From an uncultured Blautia sp. (GTDB lineage Bacteria; Bacillota; Clostridia; Lachnospirales; Lachnospiraceae), in assembly GCA_900539145.1 (NCBI GenBank), contig UQAX01000008.1, positions 1 through 64,000 of the forward strand: 64,000 nucleotides of DNA. The letters are read 5' to 3'. The translations under genes and the position numbers were made by a program. Numbering within the stretch: position 1 is the stretch's first letter; each line of letters starts with the position of its first letter. A model generated the notes under the pieces. It worked only from the letters and a program-made list of their open reading frames with translations. It was not told where the DNA came from and ran no database searches. Positions 6,721 to 16,243 of this stretch are shown here, piece by piece.

Positions 6721-9042
6721 ATGAGTGACATGATACAGCATTTGCCGACAATCGCCCTTAGAGGTACGACCATTCTTCCTGATATGATTGTTCATTTTGA
6801 TGTGAGTCGGGAAAAGTCTATAAAAGCCATAGAAAAAGCCATGGTTCAGGAGCAGAGAGTTTTCCTGATTACACAAAGAGATCCACAGACGGAAGAACCT
6901 TCACAGGAGGATTTGTATACAGTAGGTACAATCGGGGAAATCAAGCAGTTAGTGAAAAACAGAAAAAACATGGTTCAAGTGCTGGTAGAAGGAAAGCAAA
7001 GAGCAGAGCTTGTGCGTTTTGACAGTGAAGACGTGTATTTGGAAGCAGAGGTGGCGCTGTTTGAGGAGGAAGAGGTTTCTCTGGATGAAAATGTAAAAGA
7101 AGCCATGCTTCGAGGTATAAAAGAACTGTTTGTGCGCTACTGCAATGAAAATACAAAAATGAGTAAAGACTTGGCAGGGCAAATTCTGGAAATTGAAGAA
7201 ATTGAAAAGGTAATTGACCAGATTGCGGTAAATCTGCCAATGAAATACGAAGATAAACAGAAGATATTGGAGGCTGCCTCTTTGGAGGACAGATATGAAA
7301 CTCTGGGTATGATTTTAAGCAATGAAATTGAAATCATGCAAATCCGTATAGATTTAAGCAATAAAGTAAAAGAACGTGTGGATAAAAATCAGCGGGAATA
7401 TATTTTGCGTGAGCAGATGAAAGTCATCCGTGAAGAATTAGGGGATCAGGACACAGTTTCAGAGGCTGACCGTTTTAAAGAGCAGACGGACAAGCTGAAA
7501 GCTTCTAAAGAAGTGAAAGAAAAAATCTATAAGGAAATCCAGCGTTTTCAAAATGCAGCGGGAGTACAGGCAGAAGCAGGTGTTGCACGCAGCTATATTG
7601 AAACTTTGTTGTCACTTCCTTGGGATAAAGCCTCAAGAGATAATAAAAATCTGAAAAAAGCAAATAAAATTCTGGAAGAAGACCATTATGGACTGGAAAA
7701 AGTAAAAGAAAGAATTATGGAGTTTCTGGCAGTACGCACGCTGACAAAAAAAGGAGAAAGTCCTATTCTTTGTCTGGCAGGACCTCCGGGAACAGGAAAG
7801 ACTTCCATTGCACGTTCTGTGGCAAGAGCTTTGGATAAAGAATATGTGCGTATTTCACTGGGCGGTGTCAGAGACGAGGCGGAAATTAGAGGACACAGAA
7901 GAACTTATATCGGAGCAATGCCCGGAAGAATTGCCAACGGCTTAATTCAGGCAGGAGTAAAAAATCCATTGGTTCTTTTGGATGAAATCGACAAGGTGAG
8001 CAGCGATTATAAAGGGGATACCTCCTCTGCGCTATTGGAAGTTTTAGATGCAGAGCAGAATAAGAAATTCAGAGACCATTATGTGGAAATTCCGTTGGAT
8101 TTATCAGAAGTGTTGTTTATTGCAACTGCCAATGATTTACAGACAATCCCAAGACCTCTTTTAGACCGTATGGAAATTATTGAGGTAAGCAGCTATACAG
8201 AGAATGAGAAATCCCACATTGCCCTGGAACACTTAATTCCAAAACAGATGAAAAAACATGGCTTGAAAAAAGAGCAGCTCTGTATTGAAGAAGCTGCCCT
8301 TCATGAAATTATTACCGGTTATACAAAGGAAGCCGGTGTGAGAAGTCTGGAGCGGAGAATTGGTGAAATCTGCAGAAAAACAGCCCGTAAAATTCTGGAA
8401 GAAAAAGAAGAAACCATTACTGTAAATAAGGAAAATCTGGAGAACTTCTTAGGAAGAGCACGTTATACCTATCAAAAAAAGAATGAAACAGATGAAGTCG
8501 GTATTGTAAGAGGACTGGCATGGACGAGCGTAGGCGGAGATACTTTGCAGATTGAGGTAAATCTTATGCCGGGAAAGGGTGACTTCCTTCTTACCGGACA
8601 GTTAGGGGATGTGATGAAGGAGTCTGCACAGACAGGAATTAGTTACATCCGTTCTGTTGCACCAAACTATCATATTGATGCAGAATTTTTTAAAGGACAT
8701 GATATACATATCCATATTCCGGAAGGTGCTGTGCCAAAAGATGGTCCGTCCGCAGGTATTACCATGGCAACAGCCATGCTTTCTGCCATAACAGAAGTTC
8801 CCGTAAAGGCAGATGTAGCTATGACAGGAGAAATTACCTTGCGGGGAAGAGTTCTTCCAATCGGTGGATTAAAGGAAAAATTGTTGGCTGCAAAAAGTGC
8901 GGGAATTGAAAAAGTCTTAATTCCTTTTGAAAATCAGGCAGACGTTGAGGAAATGGAAAAGGAAATTACAGAAGGTCTTGAAATTGTACCTGTAAAAACA
9001 ATGGAAGAAGTCTTAAAGCAGGCTTTCGCAGAAAAAAAGTAA
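6721..9042 (+). CDS. lon: ATP-dependent protease Lon (LonA)
   Basis: 773 residues. It has the LON substrate-binding N domain (LPTIALRGTTILPDMIVHFDV), a coiled-coil linker, an AAA+ domain with Walker A GPPGTGKT and Walker B LVLLDEIDK, and the C-terminal protease domain with catalytic Ser677 (DGPSAGITMA) and Lys720 (GGLKEKLL). The long N domain marks it as LonA rather than LonB. It degrades misfolded and regulatory proteins in the cytosol. AGGAGGAG is directly upstream, and it follows clpX and precedes engB by 15 bp. No CIRCE or CtsR-like box is visible nearby. Confidence 0.97.
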   Translation: MSDMIQHLPTIALRGTTILPDMIVHFDVSREKSIKAIEKAMVQEQRVFLITQRDPQTEEPSQEDLYTVGTIGEIKQLVKNRKNMVQVLVEGKQRAELVRFDSEDVYLEAEVALFEEEEVSLDENVKEAMLRGIKELFVRYCNENTKMSKDLAGQILEIEEIEKVIDQIAVNLPMKYEDKQKILEAASLEDRYETLGMILSNEIEIMQIRIDLSNKVKERVDKNQREYILREQMKVIREELGDQDTVSEADRFKEQTDKLKASKEVKEKIYKEIQRFQNAAGVQAEAGVARSYIETLLSLPWDKASRDNKNLKKANKILEEDHYGLEKVKERIMEFLAVRTLTKKGESPILCLAGPPGTGKTSIARSVARALDKEYVRISLGGVRDEAEIRGHRRTYIGAMPGRIANGLIQAGVKNPLVLLDEIDKVSSDYKGDTSSALLEVLDAEQNKKFRDHYVEIPLDLSEVLFIATANDLQTIPRPLLDRMEIIEVSSYTENEKSHIALEHLIPKQMKKHGLKKEQLCIEEAALHEIITGYTKEAGVRSLERRIGEICRKTARKILEEKEETITVNKENLENFLGRARYTYQKKNETDEVGIVRGLAWTSVGGDTLQIEVNLMPGKGDFLLTGQLGDVMKESAQTGISYIRSVAPNYHIDAEFFKGHDIHIHIPEGAVPKDGPSAGITMATAMLSAITEVPVKADVAMTGEITLRGRVLPIGGLKEKLLAAKSAGIEKVLIPFENQADVEEMEKEITEGLEIVPVKTMEEVLKQAFAEKK

Positions 9043-9057
9043 AATGGAGGAACACAC

Positions 9058-9663
9058 ATGGTTATTAAACATGTAGCGCTGGACATTGTCTGTGGTATTA
9101 CCAGCACCCTTCCTGAAAATGAAGTTCCGGAAATTGCATTTGCAGGAAAATCCAATGTTGGCAAGTCATCCCTGATTAATGCACTGATGAACAGAAAATC
9201 ACTGGCACGTACCAGTGCATCTCCGGGAAAAACCCAGACCATCAATTTTTATAATGTCAATCATGAGATGTATCTGGTGGATTTACCGGGATATGGTTAT
9301 GCAAAAGTATCCCAGTCGGTAAAAGAGCAGTGGGGAAAGCTGATTGAGCGATATCTTCATAAGTCAAAGCAGTTAAAGGCAGTTTTTCTGTTGATTGACA
9401 TTCGTCATAAACCCTCAGAAAATGATAAGACCATGTATGATTGGATTGTATATAACGGATATCAGCCGATTATTATTGCTACAAAATCAGATAAGCTAAA
9501 GAGAAGTCAAATTCAAAAGCAGTTAAAGATTATTAAAGAGGGGCTGGAATTGCCCAAGGGAGCTCAAATTATACCGTTTTCCGCACAGACCAAGCAGGGC
9601 AGAGAAGAAATATGGGCTCTTGCCGAGGAGCTTTTATTTGCGGATGTTCAGTCGGAAGCATAG
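9058..9663 (+). CDS. engB: ribosome biogenesis GTP-binding protein EngB/YsxC
   Basis: 201 residues, single G domain. The G1 loop is GKSNVGKS (30-37), G3 is DLPG (75-78) and G4 is TKSD (142-145). PEIAFAGKSNVGKSSLINAL is typical of the YsxC/YihA group. It acts in large-subunit assembly and is usually essential in Gram-positives. It is translationally close to lon (15 bp), in the conserved lon-engB order. GGAGG is located 6 bases before the ATG. Confidence 0.96.
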   Translation: MVIKHVALDIVCGITSTLPENEVPEIAFAGKSNVGKSSLINALMNRKSLARTSASPGKTQTINFYNVNHEMYLVDLPGYGYAKVSQSVKEQWGKLIERYLHKSKQLKAVFLLIDIRHKPSENDKTMYDWIVYNGYQPIIIATKSDKLKRSQIQKQLKIIKEGLELPKGAQIIPFSAQTKQGREEIWALAEELLFADVQSEA

Positions 9664-9684
9664 AGCACAGGCGAGAGGGAAAGT

Positions 9685-10893
9685 ATGTTAAAAGGAATTA
9701 TATTTGATATGGACGGGGTTTTGATTAACAGCGAGCCGTTTCATTTTCAAGTTTGGAAGGAAACGCTAAAGAGGCGTGGAATTCATATAGAATACGACAT
9801 TTATAAGCTGTGTATCGGTTCTACCATAAGCTTTTTAATGAATTTGCTTCATGAGCATTACGGAATTTCTCGAAATGATGAAAGCCTGATAAAAGAAATG
9901 AAGGAAATTAAGGAGGAGATGATTGAAAAACAGGGATATCCTCCTTTAATCCCTCATGTGAAAAATTTTCTTCATAGACTTTCTGAGTCAGGTTATGATA
10001 TGGCAGTAGCCTCATCTTCTCCTCTGGAATATATTGAAGCGGTAACGTCTCACTGGGGAATTCGGAAATATTTTAGACATCTTGTCAGCGGCGAGTCTGT
10101 AAAAAATCCCAAGCCTGCTCCTGACGTGTTTATGAAAACAGCGGATTTTATGGGAATTGCACCCAAGGAATGTCTTGTGGTAGAGGACTCTCAAAACGGC
10201 TGTAAGGCTGCAAAAGCGGCAGATATGACATGTATGGCTTTTTATAATCCGGACTCAGGAAAGCAGGATTTAAGCTTGGCATCTGTGGTTGTGGAAGGCT
10301 TTGAGGAAATAGACAAGAGTTTTGTGGAAAAAATCTATTGTCACAGTCGCCACATTCCTGCATTAGTTTGTGAAACACCCAGACTTCTTATTCGGGAAAT
10401 GAAAAAAGAAGATATTCCCCGTTTGATGGAAATCTGCGCACAGGAAACTTCAAAAGATGCCTGTGAGGGTGTGGCAAAGCCCTTGACAGAAGAGCTGGAA
10501 GGCTTTGAGGCATATCGTACCTATATGTACGAGATGTGCGATATGGGATATTGGTGTGTGATAAAGAAAGATACAGGTGAAATTATAGGACGTGCAGGCG
10601 TAGAACCGAAATTCTGGAATAATAATAAAAGCGTGGTAGAATTGGGCTATATGATTGATGAGAATTTCAGAAAATTAGGTTTTGCTTATGAAGCCTGCAA
10701 GGCGATTTTAAAAGTGGCATATGAAAGAGGCGCTGTTTATCTATATTGCAGAATAAAAGGAGGGAATACCCCTTCCTTAAATTTGGCAGAGAAACTGGGA
10801 TTTGAGAAAATTGATTACCATCTGCAAGGAGACAGTGAAGATATGGAAGTATGGAGATATGCTTGCAGAGAAATGGAAAATCAGCTACAATAA
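9685..10893 (+). CDS. HAD hydrolase (beta-phosphoglucomutase-like) fused to a GNAT acetyltransferase
   Basis: 402 residues with two recognisable halves. Residues 1 to about 215 form a HAD hydrolase of the phosphatase/phosphomutase-like branch: motif I DMDGV at 8-12, motif II ASSS, a motif III lysine in KNPKPAPDVF, and motif IV VVEDSQNG. Residues from about 230 to the end are a RimJ/RimL-style GNAT domain: ETPRLLIREMKKEDI, VVELGYMIDENFRKLGFAYEA, and NTPSLNLAEKLGFEKI. Both active sites look intact. The substrate of neither half is known, though the fusion suggests linked repair or modification steps. It is separated from engB by 21 bp. No frameshift was needed to join the halves. Confidence 0.85.
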   Translation: MLKGIIFDMDGVLINSEPFHFQVWKETLKRRGIHIEYDIYKLCIGSTISFLMNLLHEHYGISRNDESLIKEMKEIKEEMIEKQGYPPLIPHVKNFLHRLSESGYDMAVASSSPLEYIEAVTSHWGIRKYFRHLVSGESVKNPKPAPDVFMKTADFMGIAPKECLVVEDSQNGCKAAKAADMTCMAFYNPDSGKQDLSLASVVVEGFEEIDKSFVEKIYCHSRHIPALVCETPRLLIREMKKEDIPRLMEICAQETSKDACEGVAKPLTEELEGFEAYRTYMYEMCDMGYWCVIKKDTGEIIGRAGVEPKFWNNNKSVVELGYMIDENFRKLGFAYEACKAILKVAYERGAVYLYCRIKGGNTPSLNLAEKLGFEKIDYHLQGDSEDMEVWRYACREMENQLQ

Positions 10894-10938
10894 GAGAAAT
10901 CCAAAGAAAGGTTTTTCATATTAGGAAAAGGAATTGCG

Positions 10939-11784
10939 ATGGAAATTATAAAATCCAGAAAGTTAAAATATGAATATGTAAAATATGATGATAATGGACA
11001 GCCCTGTGAAACCTATACAGCAGTCAAAGATGTTGATTTCGATGTAAAGGCAGGACAGTTTATTTCAATTCTGGGGCATAACGGCTCAGGAAAATCTACA
11101 TTGGCAAAGCATATTAATGCGTTGCTTCTTCCAACAGAGGGAAGCATGTGGATTGACGGAACAGATACTAAGGCAATAGAAGAGCTTTGGAAAATCCGTC
11201 AGAAAGCAGGAATGGTTTTCCAAAATCCGGATAATCAGATTATCGGTACGGTAGTGGAAGAGGATGTTGGATTTGGCCCCGAAAATATGGGAATACCCAC
11301 AGGGAAAATATGGAAAAGGGTGGATAAAAGCTTAGAGTCCGTGGGAATGACAGCTTTTCGTCATCGTTCTCCTAACAAGCTTTCAGGAGGACAAAAGCAG
11401 CGTGTTGCCATAGCAGGTGTTTTGGCAATGCACCCAAAATGTATTATTTTAGATGAGCCGACGGCGATGCTGGATCCAAATGGCAGAAAAGAGGTTTTAG
11501 CCGCTGTTCATGAGCTGAATAAAACAGAGGGCATTACTGTAATTTTAATCACACATTATATGGAAGAGGTTATTGACTCCGACAAGGTTTTTGTGATGGA
11601 TCAGGGACAGGTTGTGATGGAAGGAACTCCAAGAGAAATTTTCTCAAGAGTAGAGGAATTAAAGAAATATCGTCTTGATGTGCCGCAGGTAACACTTCTT
11701 GCCCATGAATTAAAAAAGGCAGGAGTAGACCTTCCAGATGGAATACTTACGACAAAGGAATTGGTGGATAAGCTATGTCATTAA
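10939..11784 (+). CDS. ecfA1: energy-coupling factor transporter ATPase EcfA1
   Basis: 281 residues. Walker A GHNGSGKST is at 46-54, the Q-loop is VFQNPDNQI, the ABC signature LSGGQKQR is at 148-155, Walker B is CIILDEPT at 168-175, and the switch histidine lies in LITHYMEE. With EcfA2 and EcfT it forms the shared energy module for group II ECF vitamin importers, which pair with S components encoded elsewhere. Its stop overlaps the start of ecfA2 by 10 bp, showing tight coupling. The order ecfA1-ecfA2-ecfT-truA is conserved in Firmicutes, here without the usual ribosomal protein genes upstream. Confidence 0.96.
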   Translation: MEIIKSRKLKYEYVKYDDNGQPCETYTAVKDVDFDVKAGQFISILGHNGSGKSTLAKHINALLLPTEGSMWIDGTDTKAIEELWKIRQKAGMVFQNPDNQIIGTVVEEDVGFGPENMGIPTGKIWKRVDKSLESVGMTAFRHRSPNKLSGGQKQRVAIAGVLAMHPKCIILDEPTAMLDPNGRKEVLAAVHELNKTEGITVILITHYMEEVIDSDKVFVMDQGQVVMEGTPREIFSRVEELKKYRLDVPQVTLLAHELKKAGVDLPDGILTTKELVDKLCH

Positions 11785-12635
11785 AATTAGAACATGTTAC
11801 GTACACTTATAATCCGGGAACTGCGTACGAAATGCACGCTTTAAAGGATATTTCCTTAGAAATTCCGGCAGGACAGTTTGTGGGAATTATCGGTCATACA
11901 GGAAGCGGAAAATCAACCTTAATCCAGCATTTTAACGGGCTGATGCGCCCTACCTCAGGTATCGTATCTTACAAAGAGGAAAATATCTGGCAGGAAGCGT
12001 ATTCTCTGAAACGTCTTCGCAGTCAGGTTGGCTTGGTTTTTCAATATCCGGAGCATCAGCTTTTTGAAGCGGATGTTTTATCCGATGTATGTTTTGGACC
12101 GAAAAATCAGGGACTTTCCAACGAGGAAGCAGAGAAAAAGGCAATAGAGGCATTGCAGCAGGTAGGACTGAAAGAAAAATATTATAAGAGCTCTCCTTTT
12201 GAACTGTCAGGAGGACAAAAACGCCGAGTTGCCATAGCAGGCGTTTTGGCAATGGAGCCGGAGGTGCTTATTTTGGACGAGCCTACCGCAGGACTTGACC
12301 CAAAAGGAAGAGATGAGATTTTAGACCAGATTGCTTATCTTCATGACCGGAGAAAGATTACCGTTATTCTGGTTTCCCACAGTATGGAGGATATTGCCAG
12401 ATATGTAGAACGTATTCTGGTAATGAACAAGGGCGAAAAAGCTTTTGACGGTACCCCGAAGGAGGTCTTTGCACATTATAAAGAGCTGGAACAGATTGGG
12501 CTTGCAGCTCCTCAGATTACGTATATTATGAATGAACTTCAGGAAGCAGGATTTCCATGCGACTGTTCTGCGATTACCGTGGAGGAAGCAAAGGCAAGTA
12601 TTTTAAAGGCACTGGAGAAAAGAAAAAATGATTAG
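11775..12635 (+). CDS. ecfA2: energy-coupling factor transporter ATPase EcfA2
   Basis: 286 residues. Walker A GHTGSGKST is at 40-48, VFQYPEHQLF is the Q-loop, LSGGQKRR is at 144-151, Walker B LILDEPTAGLDP follows, and the switch histidine is in LVSHSMED. It pairs with EcfA1 as the heterodimeric ATPase of the ECF module at the inner face of the membrane. The start overlaps the ecfA1 end by 10 bp, and its own end overlaps the ecfT start by 8 bp. Confidence 0.96.
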   Translation: MSLKLEHVTYTYNPGTAYEMHALKDISLEIPAGQFVGIIGHTGSGKSTLIQHFNGLMRPTSGIVSYKEENIWQEAYSLKRLRSQVGLVFQYPEHQLFEADVLSDVCFGPKNQGLSNEEAEKKAIEALQQVGLKEKYYKSSPFELSGGQKRRVAIAGVLAMEPEVLILDEPTAGLDPKGRDEILDQIAYLHDRRKITVILVSHSMEDIARYVERILVMNKGEKAFDGTPKEVFAHYKELEQIGLAAPQITYIMNELQEAGFPCDCSAITVEEAKASILKALEKRKND

Positions 12636-13428
12636 AGATATTACCATAGGACAATATTATCCCGCAGACTCTGTTCTGCACCGTCTGGACCCCAGAACGA
12701 AATTTATTGGTACGTTTATTTATCTGGTTTCTCTTTTTGTAGCAGACTCTTTTTGGGGATATGTGATTGCCACCTGTTTTTTGGCGGGGTTGATTATTTT
12801 ATCAAAAGTACCCGTAAAATTCATGCTCAAGGGTCTGAAGCCGCTGTTTATTATTCTGTTAATTACAGTAGCGTTTAATTTATTTTTAGTACCGGGAGAG
12901 GTTATCTGGAGCTTTGGATTTTTGAAGCTTACCAGAGAAGGTATTGCACAGGCAATTAAAATCGGTATTCGATTGATTTATCTGGTCATCGGTTCTTCTA
13001 TTATGACATTGACGACCACACCAAACCAGCTTACAGACGGATTAGAAAGAATTTTACATCCGTTAAATAAAATTCATGTGCCGGTACATGAAATTTCTAT
13101 GATGATGTCCATTGCGCTGCGTTTTATTCCTATTTTATTGGAGGAAACCGATAAGATTATGAAGGCACAGATTGCACGTGGAGCAGATTTTGAAAGCGGT
13201 AATTTAATTCAGAAGGCAAAAGGCTTAATTCCGCTGTTAGTTCCGTTGTTTATCTCAGCTTTTCGCCGTGCGGATGATTTGGCAATGGCAATGGAAGCAA
13301 GGTGTTATCATGGCGGTGATGACAGGACACAGATGAAACCTCTTGTTTATAAAAGCAGAGACTATGTAGCTTACGGTATTGCAGTGGTTTATCTGGCGAT
13401 TGACATTGTCGTTCGTGTGCTTCTGTAA
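12628..13428 (+). CDS. ecfT: energy-coupling factor transporter transmembrane protein EcfT
   Basis: 266 residues with several hydrophobic segments in the first half and the two characteristic Ala-Arg-X coupling-helix motifs (IARGADFESG and EARCYHGGDD) in the C-terminal half. These couple ATPase motion to the substrate-binding S component. It overlaps ecfA2 by 8 bp and is followed by truA after 15 bp. No dedicated S component lies in the operon, as expected for a shared group II module. Confidence 0.95.
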   Translation: MIRDITIGQYYPADSVLHRLDPRTKFIGTFIYLVSLFVADSFWGYVIATCFLAGLIILSKVPVKFMLKGLKPLFIILLITVAFNLFLVPGEVIWSFGFLKLTREGIAQAIKIGIRLIYLVIGSSIMTLTTTPNQLTDGLERILHPLNKIHVPVHEISMMMSIALRFIPILLEETDKIMKAQIARGADFESGNLIQKAKGLIPLLVPLFISAFRRADDLAMAMEARCYHGGDDRTQMKPLVYKSRDYVAYGIAVVYLAIDIVVRVLL

Positions 13429-13443
13429 GCAGAGGAGTATATT

Positions 13444-14181
13444 ATGAAACGTGTAAAGCTGACAGTTGCTTATGATGGAACAAATTATTGCGGTTGGCAG
13501 GTGCAGCCAAATGGCATAACCGTTCAGGAGGTTTTAAATCAGTGTTTATCTGAGTTTACAGGAGAGAATATTGAAACCATCGGAGCCAGCAGGACAGATG
13601 CAGGGGTTCATGCTTTGGGAAATGTAGTGGTATTTGATACGGAAATGAGAATGCCGGGAGATAAATTTTCCTTTGCATTAAATCAAAGGCTGCCGGAGGA
13701 TATTCGTATTCAGAAATCAGAAGAAGTGGATGCTGATTTTCATCCCCGCTATGTAAAAAGCCAAAAAACCTATGAATATCGGATTTTAAATTGCCGTTTT
13801 CCAATTCCAACAGAGAGGTTTTACTCTCATTTTACCTACATTCCATTAGATGTAGATAAGATGAAGGAGGCTGCATCTTATCTGATAGGAGAACATGATT
13901 TTAAGAGCTTTTGTGGTACAGGAGCTCAGGTAAAAACCACGGTAAGAACAGTAAAAGAAATCCAAATTGAGAAAAGCGGAGATAGAATTACAATTCGCAT
14001 TACAGGAGAAGGCTTCTTATACAATATGGTTCGAATTATAGCCGGAACGCTTATGGATATTGGCGGAGGACTGTACCCACCTGAGAAAATGAAGGAAATT
14101 CTGGAGGCAAAAGACAGAAAAAAGGCAGGACCAACGGCGCCTGCAAGGGGACTTACCTTAATGAAAATACAATATTTTTAA
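13444..14181 (+). CDS. truA: tRNA pseudouridine(38-40) synthase TruA
   Basis: 245 residues. The catalytic aspartate is Asp52 in GASRTDAGVHALGN. The N-terminal VKLTVAYDGTNYCGWQ and late GEGFLYNMVRIIAGTLMDIG motifs are canonical. It isomerises uridines 38-40 in the anticodon arm of tRNAs. It is the last gene of the ecf operon and ends 10 bp before a strong bidirectional terminator. Confidence 0.96.
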   Translation: MKRVKLTVAYDGTNYCGWQVQPNGITVQEVLNQCLSEFTGENIETIGASRTDAGVHALGNVVVFDTEMRMPGDKFSFALNQRLPEDIRIQKSEEVDADFHPRYVKSQKTYEYRILNCRFPIPTERFYSHFTYIPLDVDKMKEAASYLIGEHDFKSFCGTGAQVKTTVRTVKEIQIEKSGDRITIRITGEGFLYNMVRIIAGTLMDIGGGLYPPEKMKEILEAKDRKKAGPTAPARGLTLMKIQYF

Positions 14182-14190
14182 AATGAAAAG

Positions 14191-14254
14191 AGGCTGTCAC
14201 AGGAAAGGATGACCAAGAGTATTCTTGATAGGACTTTCCTGTAACAGCCTTTTT
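14191..14254. terminator. bidirectional terminator between truA and the YitT gene
   Basis: A 17-nt arm at 14191-14207 pairs with 14234-14250 with a single mismatch, followed by TTTTTG on the plus strand and preceded by AAAAG for the minus strand. It serves convergent genes on both sides. Confidence 0.85.
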
Positions 14255-14259
14255 GTAAA

Positions 14260-15132
14260 TTAGTGAGGTTTAAAGCCTTCTCCCAATACTTCATTGGACT
14301 CCATGATGATAATGAAGGCTTTTGGGTCAATTTCTTTTATTGCATTTCGGATGATATACATCTGCTTATTATTGCAGGCGCACATAACCACATCTTTGTT
14401 CTCACCGGAATAACTGCCCTCTGCTTTTAAGAAAGTAGCGCCCCTGGCAGTGACTTCATCGATTTTCTGAGCCACTTCTTTGGCATAATCGGTGACAATC
14501 AACGTCATTTTTCCTGCATCAATGCCGTACATTACCTTATCTACAACGGTTGATAAAAGAAAGCTGATAATCATACCGTAAATCAAGCTGTCAATATCTT
14601 TGGAAACAATGGCAGTTCCTAAAAGTACAATTAAAGCATCCATAGCAAAAGCAATTTTTCCTAAAGTAAGATGAGGGTTTAAAGCCTTTAAAGTAAGCAT
14701 GACAAAATCTGCACCTCCCGTAGAGGAGTCACGCATATAAATCAGTGCAAATCCCAAACCGGATAAAACACCGGTACAAATCGCTGCCAACATTCTGTCA
14801 CCCTGATAGACCGGAAACAGCGGTGCAGCGTAGTCCATGAGAATGGATGTAATTAAGATTGTTCGCAGGGAACGGAGAAAGAAATCACGTCCTAAAATAC
14901 GAAAACAGCAAAGTGCAATGGGAATATTTAAGAGTAAAGCTACCTTACCAATGGGTAAGCCCCACAGATGGTAGAAGATTAAGGCAATTCCGTTAAGCCC
15001 CACAACAGGAAATTCCGATGCGGCGGCAAAGTTATATGTGGCAAGTGCAATCAATACACCGCCTAAAATATCGATAGAAATATCCATGCTCCATTTTTTT
15101 ACATACCACATGGTTGGATGATTTTTTTTCAT
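14260..15132 (-). CDS. YitT family membrane protein (DUF161 with DUF2179)
   Basis: 290 residues from the ATG at 15132, which has AAGGAGGG just upstream. A longer in-frame start at 15210 would place the ribosome binding site inside the gene. Five or six hydrophobic segments fill residues 20-190 (LGGVLIALATYNFAAASEFP, GVLSGLGFALIYMRDSSTGG). A soluble C-terminal DUF2179 domain follows (KMTLIVTDYAKEVAQKIDE). The family is common in Firmicutes and its transport substrate is not established. It is an inner-membrane protein with its own promoter and structured leader. Confidence 0.88.
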   Translation of the reverse strand: MKKNHPTMWYVKKWSMDISIDILGGVLIALATYNFAAASEFPVVGLNGIALIFYHLWGLPIGKVALLLNIPIALCCFRILGRDFFLRSLRTILITSILMDYAAPLFPVYQGDRMLAAICTGVLSGLGFALIYMRDSSTGGADFVMLTLKALNPHLTLGKIAFAMDALIVLLGTAIVSKDIDSLIYGMIISFLLSTVVDKVMYGIDAGKMTLIVTDYAKEVAQKIDEVTARGATFLKAEGSYSGENKDVVMCACNNKQMYIIRNAIKEIDPKAFIIIMESNEVLGEGFKPH

Positions 15133-15214
15133 AATGATGCCCTCCTTTGGCTGAAAAGAAAAAAGCGTGTACGAATTATACAAATATAATCCGCAAACGC
15201 TCTTTTCCACTACT

Positions 15215-15244
15215 AGTATACACGGAAAAAGCGAAAAAGGTCAA
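15215..15244 (-). promoter_or_regulatory. sigma-A promoter for the YitT gene
   Basis: Minus strand TTGACC (15239-15244), 18-bp spacer, TATACT (15215-15220). The leader of about 75 nt holds an inverted repeat (AGCGT/ACGCT near 15163 and 15200, with an inner GATTATA/TATAATTC pairing). Confidence 0.7.
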
Positions 15245-15302
15245 GTGTTTAAAAAAATTAGTACAGAAAAAGAGGTCAAGTCTAGAGAAAATATTATTTG
15301 TT

Positions 15303-15311
15303 TGCTATACT
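15303..15311 (+). promoter_or_regulatory. extended -10 promoter for the Rpn-type nuclease gene
   Basis: TGC plus TATACT at 15306-15311, about 40 bp before the ATG. No clear -35 is seen. Confidence 0.5.
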
Positions 15312-15349
15312 GTATCTTATAGAATTCCTCTGTAAAGTGGAGGAAAAAT

Positions 15350-16243
15350 ATGAATACATTATTAAAAAATCTTACAATTAAAAATAATTTTATGTTTGCA
15401 GCAGTGATGTCAAATGAGGAAAACTGTAAAGGCTTTTTGGAACGTGTGCTTCCTATTAAAATTAATTATGTGGAAATCAACACAGAGAAAAATATTGTTT
15501 ACCATCCGGAGTATAAAGGAGTTCGTCTGGATGTTTATGCAAAAGATGAAAACAATACACGTTACAATATAGAGATGCAGGTATTAAAACAACCAGCATT
15601 AGGACGCAGAAGCCGTTACTATCAAAGCCAGATGGATATGGAGCTTTTGGCAAAAGGATGTGAATATGCAGAATTGCCTGACAGTTATGTGATTTTTCTC
15701 TGCGACTTTGATCCTTTCGGAGAAGGAAAATATCGTTATACTTTTCGTACAATCTGCGAGGAAACGGAGAAAGCTTCTCTAAAAGACGGGCGGTGTATTG
15801 TGTTTTTAAATACTTGCGGAAGAAATGAAGAAAATATACCACAGGAATTACTTTCTTTTCTGAAATTTGTGCATGCAGACTTAAAAGAAAGCCAGAAAGA
15901 CTTTCAAGATGATTATGTAAGACAGGTACAGAAATCAGTTACAGATATTAAAGCAAGCAGGGAAATGGAGGAGAGATTTATGCTTTTGGAAGAGTTGCTA
16001 AAAGACGAACACAGGCAAGGCGTTCAGGAGGGCATTCAAAAAGGTATTCAAAAAGGTGAACTAAAAGCGACAAGAGAAATACTTGAAATGACGCTGGTAA
16101 AATTTGGACAATTACCGGACGATTTTTTAAAAACGTTATATGAACAGCAAGATACGGGGATAATCAAAAGTTGGATACAGATAGCATTAACAGTGCAGTC
16201 GTTGGATGAATTTATTTCTAAAATATGCTACTACAGTGAATAA
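15350..16243 (+). CDS. Rpn family recombination-promoting nuclease / putative transposase (PD-(D/E)XK)
   Basis: 297 residues. The N-terminal half carries the Rpn/YhgA-type PD-(D/E)XK core: NNFMFAAVM, then Asp61 in VRLDVYAKD and the ExQ motif with Glu75 and Gln77 (YNIEMQV). RRSRYYQSQMDMELLAKG follows, as in the family. Near residues 220-235 is a short repeat, QEGIQKGIQKGE, typical of the linker in these proteins, before a helical tail. Family members promote RecA-independent recombination or act as stand-alone nucleases; they often occur in many copies per genome. It stands alone, between its own promoter and a long structured intergenic region. Confidence 0.85.
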   Translation: MNTLLKNLTIKNNFMFAAVMSNEENCKGFLERVLPIKINYVEINTEKNIVYHPEYKGVRLDVYAKDENNTRYNIEMQVLKQPALGRRSRYYQSQMDMELLAKGCEYAELPDSYVIFLCDFDPFGEGKYRYTFRTICEETEKASLKDGRCIVFLNTCGRNEENIPQELLSFLKFVHADLKESQKDFQDDYVRQVQKSVTDIKASREMEERFMLLEELLKDEHRQGVQEGIQKGIQKGELKATREILEMTLVKFGQLPDDFLKTLYEQQDTGIIKSWIQIALTVQSLDEFISKICYYSE

